64,000 nt of DNA, from NCBI RefSeq assembly GCF_020536995.1, contig NC_068366.1:23372548-23436547 (forward strand), read 5' to 3'. Origin of the DNA: Dreissena polymorpha. Taxonomy: Eukaryota > Mollusca > Bivalvia > Myida > Dreissenidae. Shown here piece after piece: positions 46,056-58,000 of this stretch; position 1 is the first letter of the stretch, and every line of letters starts with the position of its first letter. The notes beneath the pieces were generated by a model. The model was not told where the DNA came from, searched no databases, and saw nothing but the letters and a program-made list of their open reading frames with translations. Made by a program: the position numbers and the translations under genes.

Positions 46056-46292
46056 GTGATATGTACACTGTTCTCGATTCGAAGAGAAAAATCCACTCAC
46101 CATATTTCTATTTCATATCGACCATCATATCACTGTGATATGTAAACTGTTATTGATTGGAAGAGAAAGAAGCACTCACCATAATTCTATTTCATATTGA
46201 CCCTCTTATGACTGGGGTATGCAAACTGTTATTGATTGGAAGAGAAACAAGCACTTACCATATTTCTATTTCATATCGACCATCTTTGCCAT
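46056..46292 (-). repeat. 79-bp tandem repeat overlapping a splice donor
   Basis: Three copies, with CATATTTCTATTTCATATCG (or close variants) at 46101, 46180 and 46259. On the minus strand each unit contains the end of the last identified vWA/MIB exon (...GRYEIEI) and a GTAAGT or GTGAGT donor. The exon's 3' end and its splice donor therefore exist three times in a row. Confidence 0.88.
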
Positions 46293-46342
46293 AGCTGTAA
46301 TCTCCACGCTTGCCATTCTCCCAGCGCACCTGAATTAAATTA

Positions 46343-46451
46343 GATTCTTGTTTTATACTGGAGATTTTTAGTTTTGATATTTACATTTATAAATTTAAAG
46401 CTTCTAATGACACATGTTAAAACAGCCAAAATATGTGAACAAGTCCCTTTG
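46343..46451 (+). mobile_element. Truncated right part of the tRNA-bearing TTAA element
   Basis: TTCTTGTTTTATACTGGAGA, then TTTACATTTATAAATTTAAAGC and GCCAAAATATGTGAACAAGT, correspond to the last 110 bp of the element at 42061-42559. It lies in the intron directly upstream of the pseudogene exon at 46329-46259. No left end and no tRNA segment. Confidence 0.75.
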
Positions 46452-49400
46452 AAACGAAATACGTAAAGATAAGACATAACACAAATTAAAATTTAAAATG
46501 CACATGTTACTTTTCATACAATACTAACGCAGTTTGGTATACAAAACTTGCATGTGCCTTTTGCGAGCCCTTACGTATAACCACTCCTTGGGTGGAAAAG
46601 GCAATGTCGCTCCATATAGCATCTAGCATTCTAGCATCTCGGCCTATACATTAAAAAATTAAACATTCTAACAATTAATCGCTACTGCATTATTTAATAC
46701 AGTTTATCATAGCCAATCATAGGCTTAACACTGTCGCATAGTTTTTTGTAATTTAAAAGTATGTATTTATGTGTGTTTTTCTACTCAATGCTAACACATA
46801 ATAATTTCGAGATAAAGAACATATAAATGTTTTAAATGTGCAAACGAGATGTTTCCATGGGTGTAGCACTTTAATACGTTTTGTGCGGGTCATGTGGCGG
46901 TCAAGGTTATGCGACCTTGATTGGTCCGTTTGCGGATGCGTTATACATAGTAATGATGGGCAAACAATAAACATAGTTCACTTATTGTATTTTATTGGCA
47001 TAGATTTATTTTAATATATTTAAAAACACTATCGCCGAGTGAACTTTCACCTGGCGCGGTAAAATTAGTCATTGTAAAATCATTATGGATGAAATATCGT
47101 TTTTGCATCCATATGCGCATGCGAAAAATCGATAACGTGACAATGCTGTAGTAAGATTATGCTTGAAGTACTACTTCTTAGGCGTGGTTATATTCTTTTT
47201 TTATGAATTATTTTGATATTTTTCTTCTTGATGCCGTCAATATAACACTGTTTCAATAACACTGTTACAAGACAAAATAGCTGCTTGCAAAGAGATATTG
47301 TGAATTGTATTAATACATGTTTATATTTAGAGGCAATACCGTCGATTTCCCCTAAATAATATGCATGCTTTGTCCTGAAGATGATAACACATAAATAGTA
47401 TATGCCTTATATTTTCCGAATAAATAGGCAAAAGTAAAATAACACATTTGATCGATTTCGAATTCCATATAGTACCATTTACACCCGATAGTGTAAAATG
47501 GAAGTGCCAGTTGTAATTGGCTTTCAAACTCGTGAATGAATTCTTTCCGGCGGTTAAAGAAACGAGTTTTATTCTAAAATAACTCACGGCTTTGTTAGTT
47601 TGCTTTGTATTGGTTGTTTTGACTGTTTTATTCTTAGAAGATGAAGCTATGGTCTATCGTTTTACGACACAAATGACAATAAATTAATTTCAACGCCACA
47701 ATCGTGTTGCTTTATAGATATTTCTATTTATTGCCATACATCATTTATGTATTATTTGTATTCAATCTTCATTAAACATTATTTTAATTACCTGGTTTCA
47801 CCCTACAGCCGACCGCCATTGTCTTCCCTGGTTTCAACGTACGTGGCTCGTCTGTCACTATGACGTCATATGCGCCTAGACCATATCGATAAACGGTGGT
47901 CATGTTATCGAAATCCCATGTGACCCACACTTTAAAATCTATAATAACAAGTAAGAAAGAAAATGATGTAGTAGTTTCGCGCTTATTTGGTTAAATATGT
48001 TTTTAAATTATTATTAATTCTTTATTTAGCTGGTTTGAACAGTAAATGTCAATTGAAAATAATCGTAAAATGTCCCTTCAATCAATAGTTATCATTATTT
48101 ACCATATCTAACAATACATTTGGCAATACAAAGTTGATACGGAATGACTTTAAATGGTCAAACCATCTTCTGAGTGACCGACGACGGTTCCAGGCCCATG
48201 ATGGTCTTGATTATCCCACACCCAGTCAGGACCACGGCGCACGCGGGAACCAATAACCGGAAAAGCGTCATTTTTGCTTTCAGCGTAAACCTTTGTCTCT
48301 ATTTCCTTTTCATTTTGAAACCGTGTCATTGAGACTTCTTGAATGTCTCGAATATCCTCCTAAAAGAATCGAAAAGCAGCGGAGTGTATATACCACAATA
48401 CATTTGAAACAATAACATGGTGTAAAAACTGCACACTGTAAACTCCATAATGTTGATTTAACATGATTTTAGACTTCAAGAACACAAAACACTACGAAAT
48501 AAATTAAGGGACATTATATAGCCTGTATGTGTCAGAAAAATATTAAATGTGACTTCATGAACTAAACGTACTACAGCATAACTACAGATTTTTAAAATTA
48601 TTAATATGATGCAAACTCATGTTTTTATTTGAAGACATGTTCGTAGGAATCTTCATGAAAAGTTATTTACACATACTGAAAATGACAACTGTGTTCCCGT
48701 ATGTGTGAGACGCAAATAGCAGCCAATTGATGCAACAGCATTTCAATCATACTTGATATTTTTTAACGCTACTCCGTTCAGCAATAGTGGTAAAGCAAAC
48801 ATTAAGTAACGCATGCTTTTGAAACGATGAATCTATTTATGTTGCGATATTTACCTCATCCTCAATTGATAGCCCAGAAGAACTGCGCATAAAGCCCATT
48901 GACAAATCATCAAACAGAGATGCTTTTGTCTACAATATATCAAGGTTACATGAGCGAATCAAATCAAATTGATATTTAATAAAACAGGCATGTTTACAAC
49001 TTAAATCACTCTGATATGCGTGACTTACATAAACAATGTTGTATTTATTCAAGCACGTGTTTTATGTGGTCATTAGGCTTTACCGAATTTATTATATATT
49101 TGTTTTGAAATCTTACAAACCTGTGAATTAAATGTATTTAATTTCTGATTGCTAGATTTTTTTATTTTTGTTTTCGAAATTAGCTCTTCCTAAAGAGACG
49201 TGATATATTAATGCTTTTTTACTAACAAAGGAAACGAACACAATGACAAATTTGACAATATACACAAAGGTAACTCTTCTTCGCTAATCTCCGTCCATCT
49301 TGGTAGCCAAACAGCTTCTTATGCCTTTCGGAAGCCGTGACGAGTTTTAACAAGCTCTACAAAATAAAGACGGTCTACTGCATCATTTGCTTTTCTAAAT

Positions 49401-51934
49401 CAGAAAATGAGTCATTGAACGACCTATATCAACAGTTTAATATGCCATATGCCAAAAAAAGTACTGAGCGATTTGTGTTTGTTTTAAGTTTAACTTACGT
49501 GAGCTTGGCAGGAAAATACAAGCACAAGGGAACGATTTTATAATACTTGGTATACAAAATATGGATATGTGAAACGGGGACCGATAGTGTTAAAGCTTTG
49601 CGATATCAGAGTGTACGTAATACCTAAGTCGATAATACACAGACAAGTTCTTTGTATGTCGTAACCTAGTTTTTTTTATTGAACCTCATTATTGACATAT
49701 GGACAGGTAACCGTATATAAGTTTTATTAGCTTCAAATAATGTTCAAACCTCGTCAAAATCGCCAACGCCGACGAAAAATACCGGCGTGCCTTTGTCTTC
49801 GATTTCTTCTACACCTCTCATCAAAGACATCAATGTCTAGAATGGATGGATATGAAACAATTTCATGGTGACGAAAATATATAATATTTCATTTTTCATA
49901 CATATATAGTTTGTGTTTGAACGGTACTGAACTGTTATGGTCAGTTTGTGAATGCAAGATTTACAAACTAACCAAAATAAAGACTTGTGCTTATTGATAA
50001 TTCCAAACGTAATGTTTCTATTCGTGAAATATTATGTTTTGCAATAATTGCCTTGTCTGTTTGCGTTGTGATGTCGGGTCCAGCTCTCAACCAAGTTTCA
50101 GTGGGTTTGCCGTCTGTTATAACAACAATCCTTGGACTCATAACGATCCCGCTACCTGTTGCAGCAAGGGCTTAAAAAACATGACGAATTAGCATCATGC
50201 CAACATGTATTCATTCATAAGTTATCAGATGTGAATTGATCTAATTGATTTTATTCGAATATGTAAATCTTATTGACATCTGAATTGAATTCATAATATG
50301 ATCGAAGTCGTTCATAAAATTATATATACCTACCTCTTCAACACCTAGCACCTGCTACACTCAACCAAAGGCCTCCATATAATGGACTTGGTCCACCCAA
50401 TCGAAGATTATCTATATAAATACACATTGAAACAGTAATTCAAACACAGTTATGAAAAACGTGTTTAAGATAACTATATCCATGCAAACATTATAGTCTT
50501 CAATTGGTCTTTTACCTATTTTCTCTCGAATCAACGTGTAGTTTGATGTTGGAAGTTGATGTAATTGCGTTTCGTGACCAAATGTAACTACGCCGACATA
50601 TTCCCTTGTAAGTCCGAAACGTCCGTATTGAGCTGTCATCATGTCTAAGCCTAGAAAAAATGCCGTATTCATTTCCATGGAAAATGATATTGACACGGTC
50701 ATATTAAATGATTTTGATTAGCATGTAATAAACATCTTCAAACAATTTTATAGTATTATCGAACAGTGCTTGTTATTTATATATAAACAAACGTTAGTTA
50801 ACACACTTTACCATTAAGAAAATCGTTCACAAATGTTTTGGCCTGCGACCATGCGTTCCCAGAAGCCATGCTCTCTTATATGTCGAGACAGAGAACCGTT
50901 CGTATACTTTCTTCATCGCTTGTTAATTGACTTGCTTCAACATGAAATGTTATATTGTTTAATACGTAACATGAATACTTTTATTCAGCAATACGATCAT
51001 CCTTCATTATAAAGGATTAATACATTAAACGCGTGAATATCGTGCTGGTTTTTCATATGTTTTTAAATTACCAAATTTTGGAAATATCTCAGAAAGTAAA
51101 TAAGGTGTATAGTGGATATTTATACAAATACATACGCTCGTCTGTATAACACCTACACAATTAAACTACAACATGATTGTAACGCATCGAACTGCCGTTG
51201 TCCGACTAGACAAAATTAATACAGAAGCAGAAATACCTCCATTAAGTTTATTATGATGGTGCTCGTTACCAAACGAAATGTGTATAATTAGTATGTACTG
51301 AATTGATTGATAAATACAGTTTACTGAATTATATCTTGATTTGAAAGTAAGCACGGATAAAAGTAATACAACCTAATAGTAACCTTTTTTCAGCTCACTT
51401 TGCGATACCGCCTTCCAATAGTCATCATATACGAAGGCCCGATGTGTTTGGTGGATAACGTTTGTTTCTAAATACTACATGCAATAATGTACAGTTGATA
51501 TAATTTCATGTGAGTTATATTGTAGGAAATGTTCGAAAATGTTGGGTTTGCATTGGGAAAAAAAACTATACCAAGAAATGACATTTACCCATGCAAATTA
51601 CATTTTGCTGTGGTTTTGGTTACATACACATTTGTTTGTAAACAGTATACCGATGCTTGTATACGTTAGTTTAAATGTCAAACATGTATTTGATTGATTA
51701 GGTTTTAATAACAGCGTGTATTTTAATAATCATGTATAATAGCCTTTTCGTTATACAGTCGAATCATTTTATGTGCTCAATGGATACCTGCCAGATTAAC
51801 TGGCGCCGATGCCGCCGACGCCGATTGTTGTATCAACACGTTTGGCGATGTTGAGGATCTAAAAGTATACAACATAAGTTTATAATTGCTTCTATGTATT
51901 ATAACGCAATTGCATTCAAATCCTAAGGCTTATT

Positions 51935-52078
51935 TTGAATGCTCTCGATTCCGTTTCCTAGGACTAGATCCAGTACTTGTCTATGGGGGACATCTAAAGA
52001 ACGCTCCCACAGTTGGGATCGAACCTGTGACCTCCAAATCGCTATACGGACACTATATCCACTACGCCACGGTGACTT
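51935..52078 (-). mobile_element. tRNA-derived SINE
   Basis: Read on minus, the sequence begins GTCACCGTGGCGTAGTGG. It has an A box (TGGCGTAGTGG, 52059-52069) and a B box (GGTTCGATCCC, 52015-52025) at tRNA-like spacing, followed by a unique tail (GGGAGCGTTCTTTAGATGTC, ...CTAGTCCTAGG). This is the organisation of a tRNA-headed SINE. The tail is shared with no other copy in this window. It lies in an intron of the pseudogene. Target duplications were not identified. Confidence 0.75.
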
Positions 52079-54561
52079 AAACAATAGAGACATAACACAC
52101 TGTAATATACACGTCATATCAACAACGAAGTATGCATGTGTTACAAATCGAATGTTTAATATCACAAATGTTTATAATTTATGAAGTTTCAATAAATTGC
52201 CATCTAAATGTATAACATGTACAAATTACTACCTCGTTTCCTTATGCATGAACTAGTTTTAATTTAACGCAGTTTTGTATTAGCCTTACACACCTTGGGA
52301 TTTGATTGTGGAACGATGGTCACCCGTTCGAATTCCAATATTGACAACAGTTACGTTCGGTAGATTGTTTTGTGACCCGTCCGCGCGCCAGATTGTTCCT
52401 AGAGTACTGTTCGACGATGAATCATGATTCCGAACCGCTGTGATCACTCCTGCCAGTACAGAGGACACATCACCTGCCGGCTCGGTTGAATATCGAGGTA
52501 CCTGAACACCCGGCTGTGAATAACCTGACTGTAGAGTTAGTAATGATTGTTTCAGTTCACTTATTTTATCTTCGATTTGCTTCAATTTTTTCTCATCGCT
52601 CTCCTCATTTTGAAGATGGTTTACATTTGCTTGGAGTTTACATATTCGTACGTCAGTATCCCGAAAGTCTATTAAAGCATTGAAAAAAAGATACATTTAT
52701 GTTCGAAAATTGAAAATCTTCTGTACAACAACATGAACAGAATGCCAATATAAAATATGAAAGTTATTTTTCAACTTACCAGTCTTGAGGTATTCGAGTT
52801 CTGAGCCACTACAAAGAACAAAACAATAGTTATGCAGGTTACGATTGTCTTTTATATTGCTCAATACCACACGCCAAAACGAAATGTTGTTCACTGCTGC
52901 CACAGACGTGAGGCAAATGGCGTAATTTTAAATTGCGTAGAAGACAATGGTATTGAAATAAAACTAACGTCAAATTGTTAACATAATATAAACGCTACAT
53001 TTCAATCAAACATTGCACACGTATAGTTGGTCAGTTCAGTTTGAAGCATTTTGTATGTGTGTTTTTAATGTACCTGAATATTTAATTGTTCTTGCCATTA
53101 TTTCTATTCTAAACTATAGGGATGTTGCGTCACTTTTGGTGATTTTTCCCAGTAATATGTTATTTTCGCAAATAATGCATACCACTATTTTGTGAAAAAT
53201 GAAAAATAAAAACATAGGGTCCCTGGCCTTGTTATGATTTTATTTGTAATTGCGGAACAAGCACTTGTGCATTAAAACTGCCTAATGTTTACTAGTGTCA
53301 AAAATGTATTATAATAATTAATCAAAATTGCCTGGCAGACAAGTGTCGGTAGTTTTTAAGCGTCAGCACACCTATTTATATTGGATGAAAACATATGCAT
53401 TAGATAACAACAATATAATAATTAAAAATTGTGTTTAAAAAAATATCTTTAACCGAAACAAATCGTACTATCTCAGCCTTGTAACTGAGATTTAAAAAAA
53501 TACTTAATAATATAATTTTGACAAACATTTTAAAAGTTCTTCTCTTATCTATTCGATATTTTTATTAATAAACAATTCCGCCGAATAAACTACACAATTT
53601 CGGGCATTAATGTTCACAATTTGAATAAATACCATGATGCTTGATGATATGATTACTAGTCACACAAAAAAAACCAAAACAAAACAATTAAAAATAAAAA
53701 AACAACAAGATTACCATCCACAAGCCCGACATAGCCGCAAGTCCGTAATTGCGTATCCTAATAATATGTTCATGTTTAAGTACGATTTCAAAATGTTTCC
53801 GATGTTGGTTTTTATGTAAATATCATAATTACAGCGGAAACGATGACAATAAAAACACCCTTTGATATGAATACCCTTTCTTTCAAAGTAAAGCTGTGTA
53901 AAAACAAACGTTCCGGAATGTTCCTAAAACACGTACTTAAACATCGCCATATCCGAAAATTAGCATTGTCTCGGTGATAGGGTTAAAATGTCATCGATGT
54001 ATTAAACTGGCGCAACACACCCTTAATTAGCGCATATATTATATGAAATACATTGTAGTTGTCGTTTGCCAATTAAAAATGTTTAGTTTTCACCATAATA
54101 TAAAATGCGACCATTGCGTATTAAAAACAAAAACATTGATGAAACATAATGCTAATAGGAAGACTAACCACGTGCAGCCCTCTCCGCATCCTGTTAATGT
54201 GTTAAGTCGATTCAAAATGAACTTCGTTGTTGTTTGAATCTCTTTCACATCAGCCACACACTGAATTCCCAAAAACATATGTCAAATAATTAAGTTAACT
54301 TTTGTAATATCCCGCATGATTTAATTCCTACTTGTTGGCATACATACATGGTGCTACATCTTGAATAAGTTCCTTTAATGACATTTGTTGCATTACCGAA
54401 AACATACTGGTAAAACAAAATAATTTAAATACAAACGCAAACATTTAAGAAAGCTTAATTTATAACATCGATATTGAAAGATGGAGCAACATAATTCATT
54501 ATATAAAAAAGTTCAACTCAGTATGTGTTAATACAATTATTAGTCTAAACTGAGAGTCCAT

Positions 54562-55054
54562 TTCTTCGTCAAACAGCAATGCAATGAAAACAGTGTACCT
54601 GTAGGTATTCTAACATTCTAAAAATAGAAAACACGTAAACCCATTCTTACAGGTCGGATGATGCAACACATTTACAGAAGTGATAAATTGAAAAATAATA
54701 ACATCTCTCTTGACTTTTCAATAAATTGTCATATTTACATAACATCTGATCTTCGTTTAAAAAAAATATTACCATAACAAACGTATTGCAATTGCCGTAC
54801 ATAAACTTTATATTTTCCATTTGCTTCCATGTTATCAAGTCGACTCTTAATCGTTTTTTGCGATACCGAATTCGTACTTCAATGTTTTCATACCACACAA
54901 CTTATTTAATATCTTCATACTATGTTTTGAGTGTATTATAAGATCATTTAAAAAAATGATTATGTAGTTTTTACTAGTTGCCATGTTTACCGTATCTTGG
55001 GAAACCGAAAGTGTCATTTACAGATTTTCCAACTTTCGATTTTGAAAATTAGAC
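54562..55054. promoter_or_regulatory. Likely bidirectional promoter between head-to-head paralogs
   Basis: Only 493 bp separate the two divergent first exons (MDSQ on minus at 54561, MEPQ on plus at 55055). No other exon is supported between them, so both promoters should lie here. No clear TATA box at a fitting distance or known motif was recognised; the assignment rests on geometry. Confidence 0.5.
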
Positions 55055-58000
55055 ATGGAACCTCAGGTAAAGCCTTTTAAAGCTATTAACATACTCTGTA
55101 CAATACGTTTTATAAGCAATAATATTGCATAATAAATTACAATCGCTGTGGATTCTACCTATTTTAAGTAATGTATTCGTGTTTTATACATTAGGTTTTC
55201 ATCAACATAAAGGATATCCAGAAGTGTAACAATAACATTGTTAAAAGACTAAAGTCTCTAAACGATTGTACGAAATCAACATGTCAACAATGGTAAATTT
55301 CAATTTTACAATTTGAAATAAATGTTTTAATGAAAGAACATAGCGTAAACTGTATGTGAAAATATGTAAATATGAAAACATATGGATGCATCATCACAAT
55401 GGTAAATTTCAATTTTACTATTTGAAATAAATGTTTTAATGACAGAACATAGTGTAAACTGTATGTGAAAATATGTAAATATGAAAACATACGGATGCAT
55501 CATCACAATGGTAAATTTCAATTTTACTATTTGAAATAAATGTTTTAATGACAGAACATAGTGTAAACTGTATGTGAAAATATGTAAATATGAAAACATA
55601 TGGATGCATCATTAATGAAACATAAACCAATTTCTAGTCTTCCGGAGATGTAAGAATCGTGTTACCACTTAATTTCAGCCCATTGGATATTGCAAGAATA
55701 GCCAAAGGTAAGTTATATTTAAAATACTTATTTTTAAATACAGAATATAGACTTTGCCATCTTAAGACATGCGTTAAATTGAAGCATAATATTTGATTCC
55801 AATGAAATAGTGAATCTTTTGAATTAATTCGACATAGCTAATTTTAGTAAACCCTGACCTAGATTTTGAGCGTTATCTTTGCAGCGGTACTATAGATTAG
55901 GCATATTTTTGCTGATTTATGATGGTTGATAATTTAGAGGTTTTAAACTTGAGTGTATTGTTACGTTTACTCTATCTGTTTAAGTGGGTTACAATTGAAC
56001 ATGTAGAAAACATAAAGTGAAACATTAGTACTGTCATTTGTTCAATTTATGGCGTTATCCGACTTTATCCGATTCATTCTCATTTTTCATATATTTAAAA
56101 GAAAGCCCACAGAAAGGTTAATGAAATTTAATAAGCCTGAATATTCCACACGAACTAAGAATAACATTAATGCAGCGCCGATAAATCATATAGAGGGCTT
56201 TTATAGACATAAGCGTGCTTAGCCGATCTGACAGTAGTACAGTGTTTGTTTTATTAGAAAATGTGACGTGGTTCATTTCTGAAATTGATTTAATAAATAA
56301 GCGACAAAGCAATATGAACTTTGATTGAATATTTATAAGTGATATTTTATTTTACAAAAAAAGCATGGCATGGTATTAAAAATTTATACGGCAATAGTCT
56401 TGACAAAATACAGTTTTTGATCTAGAACAATTGTATAATTAATACACCGTTGACAAATATTACGTTATTAGGATTTTACATGAGTTACCAAATAATTTAA
56501 TGCACATTCGTGAAGTTAAATAAAAAATCAAATGTTTTAACGGTTATTAATCATTTTTTAAATATAATACCAATAATATATACATATAGTCAAATGATCT
56601 TTTACTTGATTTAATTGAGATGTTGCGGACTTGGAAACTAGAATGGAAACACTCACAGCACACACAGATGACACAAATGAATCAGATATTGCACGCCGAT
56701 TTGATGATATTAAGTCACAACTAGACGATATACAAAGACTGCTGCATTTTCCAGACGCCAACCATGAATCTAAAAATGGTATGCATATGCAAAAATAGTC
56801 GGCGTTGGGCATTTAACATTTCAATAAATGCCTGAAATAAAGTGTATTATCATCTTCTATTTAACATATGAAGATTGTTTATTTTGAAGAGATTTAAGGA
56901 ATTAAGCAAATTGTAACCGCGAGTGACTTTGTGTGTGCTTATACGTGCTTTACCAGAAAGACATGCTTCGTAAAAAGTTAACTTTAATTATATATACAGA
57001 AGTCTTATATTCATGTGTTTTAAAACATATTTCTTTTTATTTTACATTTTACCAAAAAAAGTTTCGTCGGTTATAGTTGTATAATTTTAGTCACTCGGAT
57101 TATCAGGCAACATAAAAAGTATTACATTCCTGGCAGAGAAGACACTTGGCGAGCAGTGGCAGATAAATCACAAGAAAGAGGTAATAATCCCATTTTAGAT
57201 CCGCATTGTCCATGACTTTGACAAGTAATGCATGTTCAATTCCTGTGAATCCGTTGACATGTTAATATGAATTTTATTGTCATACATATTCGTGTCAGCA
57301 TTACCAAACACTGTCCGCTCACGATTCATCACTATGGTACTGTGTTTGGACATCTCCGAGAGTATGTCGAGCAACAATGGATGGGGCCAGACCTTGGAGT
57401 TTGTTAATGATTTCCTAACCGGTAAGTCATGCGTTTTTGAAAATACTAAATGCACTCTTAAAAATAATCACAATACAAACATCTGCTTAAAATATCTTCC
57501 GATTGGTACAAAAGTGCAAGGGCTGACCGGCTCCTTTTGCGTTGGGTTTGATGTGCCCTCTTCATACTCGCAGACTTAGTGAGGTCCGATATGTCTTTGT
57601 TCGTTATCAAATTTTTAATCTACACTTACTAAGATTATTGTATTCGATATGTAACGTTTTTCAATAATTAACCCATTTCTCTGTGAATGTAATACAATTT
57701 TATAGAACTAAAAGAACTGAAAACAAACGACGAAAGATTGTTAGATGAATACATTGCTGTGACAACATTCGGGCACGAAACAAAGTTACAGACGGCACTG
57801 ACGAATAATTATGACGAAATTAGAGAGACCATACGTATGTTAATTCGAACAACACATTACATTTTAGATAAATTAAAGTTGTTAACACTGGGTCAATAAG
57901 TAAACAACAACGCAAATGTTGATATAAATCGACAATTTATCGAAATTCAATAATTTGTTAGAGAGAACAACTTTAAACGGCAAAATAGCCAATACCATTT

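Larger units (their letters stand above)
46259..54561 (-). pseudogene. Paralogous vWA + MIB/HERC2 gene, inactivated
   Basis: Exons on minus, in order: 54561-54550 (MDSQ), 54260-54172, 52808-52780, 52668-52294, 51467-51384, 50934-50812, 50650-50516, 50411-50334, 50170-50052, 49836-49750, 49356-49264, 48929-48855, 48359-48164, 47938-47792, 46622-46543, 46329-46259. Order, intron phases and often exact lengths (12, 29, 123, 119, 87, 147, 80 nt) equal those of the functional copy at 55055-63109. The 375-nt coiled-coil exon is longer than its 159-nt counterpart. Defects: CAG is followed by TT instead of GT after exon 1; TAA at 50876-50878 replaces Ser in the MIDAS DISES; TGA at 50338-50340; GC donor after 50052. 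The last exon was not found. Domains otherwise remain readable: VVTFGHET, LGGPSPLYGG, VVITDGKPTE, VFFVGVGDF, YQDGRRLAK, GSRVRRGPDWVWDNQ, VRWENGKRGDYSYG. Few breaks, so inactivation is recent, or some are assembly errors or allelic. Confidence 0.85.

Noticed and set aside
51795-51859. Possible extra exon of the minus-strand vWA/MIB copy (SSTSPNVLIQQSASAAS)
   Set aside because: It has an acceptor and a donor, but the open frame does not match the phase left by the preceding exon (52294), and the intact paralog has no counterpart. The exons at 52294 and 51467 join in phase without it.
54340-54400. Minus-strand MFSVMQQMSLKELIQDVAP segment with a GTATGT donor
   Set aside because: It looks coding, but its phase fits neither the previous nor the next exon and it has no counterpart in the intact gene.
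54785-54900. Minus-strand frame MEANGKYKVYVRQLQYVCY as a first exon
   Set aside because: A 12-nt MDSQ exon at 54561-54550 matches the functional paralog's MEPQ exon in length and phase; the longer frame has the wrong end phase.
55284-55630. Overlapping minus-strand frames with repeated HIYIFSHTVYTMF blocks
   Set aside because: Produced by the 109-bp tandem repeat inside an intron of the plus-strand vWA/MIB gene.
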